Positions 59,436 through 64,000 of a stretch of 64,000 nt of DNA are shown here, one piece after another; position 1 is the first letter of the stretch; each line of letters opens with the position of its first letter. A program made the position numbers and the translations under genes. The DNA lies in contig JAFABI010000065.1 of NCBI GenBank assembly GCA_023426125.1, positions 234,592-298,591 on the forward strand. The letters run 5' to 3'. The notes beneath the pieces are model-generated. The model saw only the letters and a list, made by a program, of their open reading frames with translations, ran no database searches and had not been told where the DNA came from. Source of the DNA: Bacillota bacterium (GTDB taxonomy: Bacteria > Bacillota > Clostridia > Acetivibrionales > DTU013).

Positions 59436-61058
59436 ATGGATGATATCAAGGAAAACTTTGACGCCGGATTCCAGGAAGCGCTGCGTTTATATCAGCTAGG
59501 CGTTGAGGGCGACAGAGAAGCAGTAAGAAAGGCATACACACAGCTTAAGGGGCTGTATGAAAAGAATCCTGGTAACCTTACGTTGGAAGCATACCTGGGG
59601 TGTGCGCTGTCCCTGCTTGGAAGGGATGCGGTCAGTAATAGTCAGAAGTTAAAGTTTGCCAACGACGGTCTAAAACTCCTGGACCATGCCGTCCTGGGAG
59701 ATCCGGAAAATATGGAGCTTCGACTGCTGCGGGGAAAGGTGTGCAGCCGGCTTCCGGAAAAGTATTTTCACCGTACCAGTACTGCGGTGGAAGATTTCAA
59801 CCGCATTGTTGCGCATTACGAGGGAAACGGTGGTCAGATCAGCGAGGAACAATACTGGAATACGCTTTATGATCTCGGCAGCGCCTATAAAACATTGAAA
59901 AACAAATTTGAAAGCCATAGGGTCTGGAGTAAACTACAGAGCATATCCACCGATGAAAAATACCATCATCTTATTGACGATATGGCGGAACCCGAAGCGG
60001 ATACAAAGGATGAGGCAGGTTTTAATGTAAAGGCGGTAAAAATATTCAGGAAGGCTGTAAAAGGCGATGCGGACGATCTGGAAAATGCGTTGAACCTTTT
60101 TGGGAAACTATCTGCTGAAAACACGGAGAATCCGTTAATTTCGGCATATTATGCCGGCTGTCTGTACCTTTCGGGGCGAAATGCCGGCAATTCAGAAGCG
60201 CTTTTTGCAAATGGAATGAAAGCGTGCGGAATTCTGGACGAAGCCATCGGCAAGGAGCCGGATAATATTGAGATCAGGCTCATCCGCGGACTGCAGAGCT
60301 ACCTGCTCCCGGAGCTTTCCTTCAAACGGACTGCAACGGCAATAACGGATTTCGAATACCTGGCTGGACGTTACGAAAAGGACAGCGACCTGTTCTCCGA
60401 AAAATTGCATAACATAATTCTTCAACTTTTGAGGCTGTGTTATGAACGGCTGGGGATGGAGGAAGAAGTAAAAACCAAGCCCAATGAATTCATGAGAAAA
60501 GCAGAAAAAAAAAATGAATTAGAGGAAGGGATCCGACTGTTCGAACTGGGAGCGGAAGGAGACACAGGCGTTGCGGAAAAGGCATTTGAAATGCTCCGTC
60601 GGGTATATGAAAAAAACACTGCCGACGCCCTGGCCGAAGCATATTACGGCAGCGCCCTGGCCCTTTTAAGCCGGGATGCGTCGGATCCCGAATCCGTATT
60701 TTCCTATGCGGAGAAGGGAATGGAGCACGTAAATCACGCGGCCTTGAGTGACCCAAACAACAAGGAGATCCGGATGCTGCGGGCATACCTTTTCTATAAC
60801 CTTCCCGAAGAATTTTTCCACCAGACGAAAAATGCGGCGGAAGATTTCATTTACCTTTTGAACGCATACGAAGCCGATCACAGCCTGTTCCCCAAAGGAA
60901 GATACTGGCAGATGATTTACGATCTCGGGGTTTGCTTTGAACGGCTCGGCAATACTACCCGGGCCCGCAGGATTTGGCAACTGCTCCTGGAAAGGAAGCC
61001 CGGCCCCAGTTACGAAGCGCTGCTGAATGAGAAGCTGGAAATGGGGAAATCCAAATGA
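59436..61058 (+). CDS. TPR-like helical repeat protein (paralogue 3), three modules
   Basis: 540 residues with three modules of about 170 residues, each with a LLGRDAVSNSQKLKFANDG-type turn, a DPENMELRLLRG-type helix, a LPEKYFHRTSTAVEDFNRIV-type helix and a closing YWNTLYDLGSAYKTL-type helix. Signal peptide and membrane segments are absent. The AAAGGAGG is 14 bases from the ATG, longer than usual. Sequence similarity to 54808 and 58093 shows family expansion at this locus. Likely a scaffold or protein-interaction factor. Confidence 0.75.
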   Translation: MDDIKENFDAGFQEALRLYQLGVEGDREAVRKAYTQLKGLYEKNPGNLTLEAYLGCALSLLGRDAVSNSQKLKFANDGLKLLDHAVLGDPENMELRLLRGKVCSRLPEKYFHRTSTAVEDFNRIVAHYEGNGGQISEEQYWNTLYDLGSAYKTLKNKFESHRVWSKLQSISTDEKYHHLIDDMAEPEADTKDEAGFNVKAVKIFRKAVKGDADDLENALNLFGKLSAENTENPLISAYYAGCLYLSGRNAGNSEALFANGMKACGILDEAIGKEPDNIEIRLIRGLQSYLLPELSFKRTATAITDFEYLAGRYEKDSDLFSEKLHNIILQLLRLCYERLGMEEEVKTKPNEFMRKAEKKNELEEGIRLFELGAEGDTGVAEKAFEMLRRVYEKNTADALAEAYYGSALALLSRDASDPESVFSYAEKGMEHVNHAALSDPNNKEIRMLRAYLFYNLPEEFFHQTKNAAEDFIYLLNAYEADHSLFPKGRYWQMIYDLGVCFERLGNTTRARRIWQLLLERKPGPSYEALLNEKLEMGKSK

Positions 61059-61127
61059 ACAATTAAAAAGCCTAGCAGAAGGGACTGTAGACGCCACTCC
61101 CTTCCTCCAGGCTCAATATTGGCAGCA

Positions 61128-61148
61128 GGGGATTGTATTCCCCTTTTT
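61128..61148 (+). terminator. Rho-independent terminator
   Basis: GGGGA at 61128-61132 pairs with TCCCC at 61139-61143, followed by TTTTT. It ends the TPR transcript just before the convergent glyS gene. Confidence 0.75.
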
Positions 61149-61151
61149 GTA

Positions 61152-62540
61152 TTAGAACTCAAATTTCCCTTTGAAGTATCCATCCAGTTCCTCAATCTTA
61201 ATCCGCTCCTGCTGCATCGTATCCCTGTCCCTTATTGTGACGCTGGCATCATTGAGTGAATCAAAGTCAAAGGTAATGCAGTACGGCGTACCGATCTCAT
61301 CCTGTCTTCTGTATCTCTTTCCGATGCTTCCCGTTTCATCGTATTCGCATACGTAATTCTTAATAAGATTTTCATACACTTTAAATGCATCGTCACCCAG
61401 CTTTTTGGAAAGAGGTAATATAGCAATCTTCACAGGAGCGATTGCAGGATGGAAACGTAGAACAACTCTCACATCGCCCTCGGCAACCTCTTCCTCGTCA
61501 TAAGCATCACACAGGAATGCAAGCGCTACCCTGTCAGCCCCAAGAGAAGGCTCAATGCAGTAGGGAACATACTTTTCATTGGTGGCAGGGTCGAAATAGG
61601 AAAGGTCCTCTTTTGAGTACTCCATATGCTGCTTCAAATCGAAATCCGTCCTGTCCGCGATCCCCCACAATTCTCCCCATCCGAAGGGAAACTTGAATTC
61701 GATGTCGGTGGTGGCATTACTGTAATGCGAGAGTTCTTCCTTCTGATGGTCCCGGAGCTTAAGGCTCTCTTCCCTGATTCCAAGCTTCAGCAGCCATTGA
61801 TGGCAGAAATCTTTCCAGTAAGTGAACCATTCCATATCCTTCCCCGGCTCGCAGAAAAATTCCAGCTCCATCTGCTCAAATTCACGGGTCCTGAAGGTGA
61901 AGTTGCCGGGGGTGATTTCATTTCGGAAGGATTTTCCGATCTGGCCGATTCCAAAGGGTATTTTTTTTCTTGTGGTCCGTTGGACATTTTTGAAATTCAC
62001 AAAAATCCCCTGCGCGGTTTCCGGCCGAAGGAAAATCTCCGCCTTGGAGTCCTCCGTCACACCCTGGAAGGTTTTGAACATCAGATTGAATTTCCTTATT
62101 TCAGTAAAATTCCCCGATCCGCAATCCGGGCACTTTACACCCTTTTCCCTGATATAGTCTGTCAGCTGCTCATTCTTCCAGCCGTCCACCGACAGGGCAA
62201 TCGCGTTGGTCTTGTTCCAGTCCTCAATCAGTTTATCCGCCCTGTGCCGGGTCTTGCAATCCTTACAGTCGATCAGCGGGTCGCTGAAGCCGCCCACATG
62301 TCCGGAGGCCACCCACACCTGCGGATTCATCAGTATCGCGCAGTCCACACCTACATTATATGGGCTTTCCTGTATAAACTTCCGCCACCAGGCTTTTTTA
62401 ACGTTATTCTTCAGTTCCACACCCAGAGGGCCGTAGTCCCAGGCATTTGCCAGACCGCCGTAAATATCGGAGCCCGGATAGACAAAGCCTCTGTTTTTTG
62501 CCAGTGCGACAATCTTTTCCATGGTTTTCTCTAGAAGCAT
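61152..62540 (-). CDS. glyS: Glycine--tRNA ligase (single-chain type)
   Basis: 462 residues, the eukaryote/Gram-positive type class II synthetase (alpha2). RGFVYPGSDIYGGLANAWDY at the N-terminus, FLRPETAQGIFVNF as class II motif region, SFRNEITPGNFTFRTREFEQ as motif 2, and a C-terminal anticodon domain (VKIAILPLSKKLGDDA). A Cys2-Cys2 zinc-like insert (DCKDCK, CPDCG) is present. It charges tRNA-Gly. It starts within a few bases of the coaBC stop, so both are probably one operon. No T-box leader is visible at this junction. Confidence 0.97.
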   Translation of the reverse strand: MLLEKTMEKIVALAKNRGFVYPGSDIYGGLANAWDYGPLGVELKNNVKKAWWRKFIQESPYNVGVDCAILMNPQVWVASGHVGGFSDPLIDCKDCKTRHRADKLIEDWNKTNAIALSVDGWKNEQLTDYIREKGVKCPDCGSGNFTEIRKFNLMFKTFQGVTEDSKAEIFLRPETAQGIFVNFKNVQRTTRKKIPFGIGQIGKSFRNEITPGNFTFRTREFEQMELEFFCEPGKDMEWFTYWKDFCHQWLLKLGIREESLKLRDHQKEELSHYSNATTDIEFKFPFGWGELWGIADRTDFDLKQHMEYSKEDLSYFDPATNEKYVPYCIEPSLGADRVALAFLCDAYDEEEVAEGDVRVVLRFHPAIAPVKIAILPLSKKLGDDAFKVYENLIKNYVCEYDETGSIGKRYRRQDEIGTPYCITFDFDSLNDASVTIRDRDTMQQERIKIEELDGYFKGKFEF

Positions 62541-62543
62541 TTC

Positions 62544-63749
62544 CTATGTCCTCCCCAATGTCTTTATTTCATTCAATATTTCATGTGCGCATTCCAGCTT
62601 GCTCATGATGGGCAGCTCCCGGACCGCTCCGTTGCCTTTGATGATCTTTATAATGTTGGTCTCGGTCTCAAAGCCGGCGCCTTCCAATGTTACATCGTTC
62701 GCCACGATCATATCCAGGTTTTTTGCCTGCAGCTTTGCCTTCGCATTCTCCAGCAGGTCGTTGGTTTCGGCGCAGGTGCCGATAAGCAGCCTTTTGCCCT
62801 TGACCTGGCCCAGTTCCTTAAGGATATCGGTATTTTTCGAAAGCTTCAGGTACATTTCGTCGTCCTTCTTTTTAATCTTTCTGTCCGATACCTCAGCGCT
62901 TTTATAGTCCGCAACCGCAGCCACCATGATGATGATATCGAAATCCGCGTAGCTTTTCATCACTTCCTCGCGCATTTCGGAGGCGGTAAGCACGTGCACC
63001 GTATCCACATTGCGCGGACTGTTGATGGATACCGGTCCCGAGATCAGCTTTACCAGCGCCCCCCTGTCGGCGGCGGCTTGCGCCACTGCATAGCCCATTT
63101 TCCCGGAAGATCTGTTGGATATGTACCTTACAGGGTCGATGGGTTCTCTGGTAGGTCCTGCGGTAACAAGCACCTTCAAGCCTTCCAGGTCCCTTTTTAC
63201 GGTCAATATCCGTAGAATTTCCCCGGCAATGTCCGGAGGCTCCGGCAGACGGCCTTTTCCGGACGTCCCCTCTGCAAGCATCCCCGTATCGGGTTCCATG
63301 AACTTATAGCCCTCGGACGTCAATTTTCGAATATTTCCCTGAACGATGGGATTTTCATACATATTGCTGTTCATCGCCGGAACAAAAAGAACAGGCGCTT
63401 TTGTCGCCATAACCGTAGTCGTCAGCATATCGTCCGCAATGCCGTTTGCAATCTTCCCGATAATGTTTGCCGTGGCGGGGGCAATAACCATAAGATCCGC
63501 TTTTTTTGCCAGGGAAATGTGCTGAATATCCCAGTATTCCGGTTCTTTGAACATGTCCGTAATCACAGGCCTGTGGGTAATTGACTGAAATGTCAGCGGC
63601 GTCACGAATTTGGCCGCATTTTCCGTCATGATCGTCTCAACCTCTGCGCCCTGCTTTTTAAGCCTGCTGACAACGTCTACAACCTTATAGGCTGCGATTC
63701 CGCCGCAGACACCGACAACTACAGTTTTACCCTTCAGCAATGGATTCAC
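62544..63749 (-). CDS. coaBC: Phosphopantothenoylcysteine decarboxylase/phosphopantothenate--cysteine ligase
   Basis: 401 residues. The N-terminal CoaC half binds FMN (GVCGGIAAYKVVDVVSRL, PATANIIGKIANGIADD, VPAMNSNMYENPIV). The C-terminal CoaB half has VTAGPTREPIDPVRYISNRS and KLSKNTDIL. It makes 4'-phosphopantetheine from phosphopantothenate and cysteine with CTP. The start is GTG 63749 after GGAGGCAG; the short spacing makes the exact start slightly uncertain. Confidence 0.96.
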   Translation of the reverse strand: MNPLLKGKTVVVGVCGGIAAYKVVDVVSRLKKQGAEVETIMTENAAKFVTPLTFQSITHRPVITDMFKEPEYWDIQHISLAKKADLMVIAPATANIIGKIANGIADDMLTTTVMATKAPVLFVPAMNSNMYENPIVQGNIRKLTSEGYKFMEPDTGMLAEGTSGKGRLPEPPDIAGEILRILTVKRDLEGLKVLVTAGPTREPIDPVRYISNRSSGKMGYAVAQAAADRGALVKLISGPVSINSPRNVDTVHVLTASEMREEVMKSYADFDIIIMVAAVADYKSAEVSDRKIKKKDDEMYLKLSKNTDILKELGQVKGKRLLIGTCAETNDLLENAKAKLQAKNLDMIVANDVTLEGAGFETETNIIKIIKGNGAVRELPIMSKLECAHEILNEIKTLGRT

Positions 63750-63775
63750 CTGCCTCCTCTATGAACGCCGCAAAA

Positions 63776-63832
63776 GGAAGGGACGATTCTTACTTGCGCA
63801 CATTCCGGAACAAGCTGAGAACCATCCCTTCC
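63776..63832. repeat. REP-like hairpin upstream of coaBC
   Basis: GGAAGGGA at 63776-63783 pairs with TCCCTTCC at 63825-63832, with further pairing of GATTCTTACTTG and CAAGCTGAGAAC inside. Read on the minus strand the arm contains GGGATGGTTCT, a variant of the GGGGACGGTTT arm at 10092. Confidence 0.5.
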
Positions 63833-63861
63833 TTGCGTATTTTACTATTTCCGGCATTTAT

Positions 63862-64000
63862 TAGCACTGGCGGAAATATAACTTCCGATAATCTTTTCCG
63901 GGGAACTACGCTTGGTAGGTTGCATAGGCGAGCAGCAAATGCAAGGCATTTGCGACCAGCCCGCTCCATTCCCCAGAAAAGAATCGGAAGTAATATTTCC
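63862..64000. repeat. Palindromic element family 1, copy F (cut by window end)
   Basis: Begins TAGCACTGGCGGAAATATAAC and runs to the window end inside the last arm. Core GGCGAGCAG at about 63928, stem CAAATGC/GCATTTG, then CGACCAGCCC. Arms match copy A closely. Confidence 0.86.

Noticed and set aside
62500..62560. T-box leader for glyS
   Set aside because: coaBC ends four bases before glyS, leaving no room for a leader.

Overview
The window looks like chromosomal DNA of a low-to-mid GC, anaerobic, endospore-forming member of the Clostridia, possibly the cellulolytic Ruminiclostridium/Acetivibrio group. The reasons are pyruvate phosphate dikinase, many TTG/GTG starts with strong Shine-Dalgarno sites, a collagen-like protein with an NTTRR-F1-like N-terminal domain, and several sequences that fit mother-cell sporulation promoters (sigma-K type AC-N16/17-CATANNNTA, one sigma-E type). 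The organism assignment is inference.

Layout. 1-4016: an edge-truncated enolase-superfamily gene and ppdK. 4.3-10.1 kb (plus): a sialidase-like/coiled-coil protein, then MaoC hydratase, HD hydrolase, SDR reductase, FkbH-like enzyme and acyl carrier protein, which together look like a small acyl-making and acyl-loading set. 10.1-41.1 kb: a large glycan island arranged as alternating operons around a collagen-like (Gly-Ala-Thr)n protein at 29820-31574. It encodes routes to GDP-mannose-derived 6-deoxy sugars (ManC, Gmd), UDP-N-acetyl-L-fucosamine (CapE, CapF, CapG), a UDP-diacetamido-glucuronic acid type sugar (WbpA, B, D, E) and dTDP-4-amino-4,6-dideoxy sugars (RmlA, RmlB, C4-type aminotransferase, two PglD-like acyltransferases). 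It also has seven to eight glycosyltransferases and several methyltransferases. There is no flippase, polymerase or lipid-priming transferase, so I infer cytoplasmic glycosylation of a spore-surface protein in the mother cell, comparable to BclA/anthrose in Bacillus.

41.2-61.1 kb: two paralogous pairs of a probable spore-coat protein plus a DUF3343-like protein, and three paralogous TPR-like proteins. They flank a candidate biosynthetic cluster (42.6-56.1 kb). It has a GriI-type aldolase and a GriH-type dehydroquinate synthase II, the pair that makes 3-amino-4-hydroxybenzoate, co-operonic with a complete Liv-type ABC importer. A divergent operon carries two PaaK-like adenylate-forming ligases around an amidohydrolase. 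A creatininase-family enzyme with an unrecognised partner lies nearby. The combination resembles benzoxazole-type aromatic assembly and is the most interesting biosynthetic lead here. 61.1-63.7 kb: housekeeping glyS and coaBC.

Across the second half is a family of about 140-bp imperfect palindromes. Their core is GGCGAGCAG, a variable but self-complementary hairpin, then CGACCAGCCC; both the core stems and the long arms covary between copies. Four copies begin exactly at the stop codon of a gene. A second, smaller palindrome family (three copies) and REP-like hairpins with GACGGTT/AACCGTC arms are also present. No rRNA, tRNA, CRISPR array, phage or intact transposase gene was seen.
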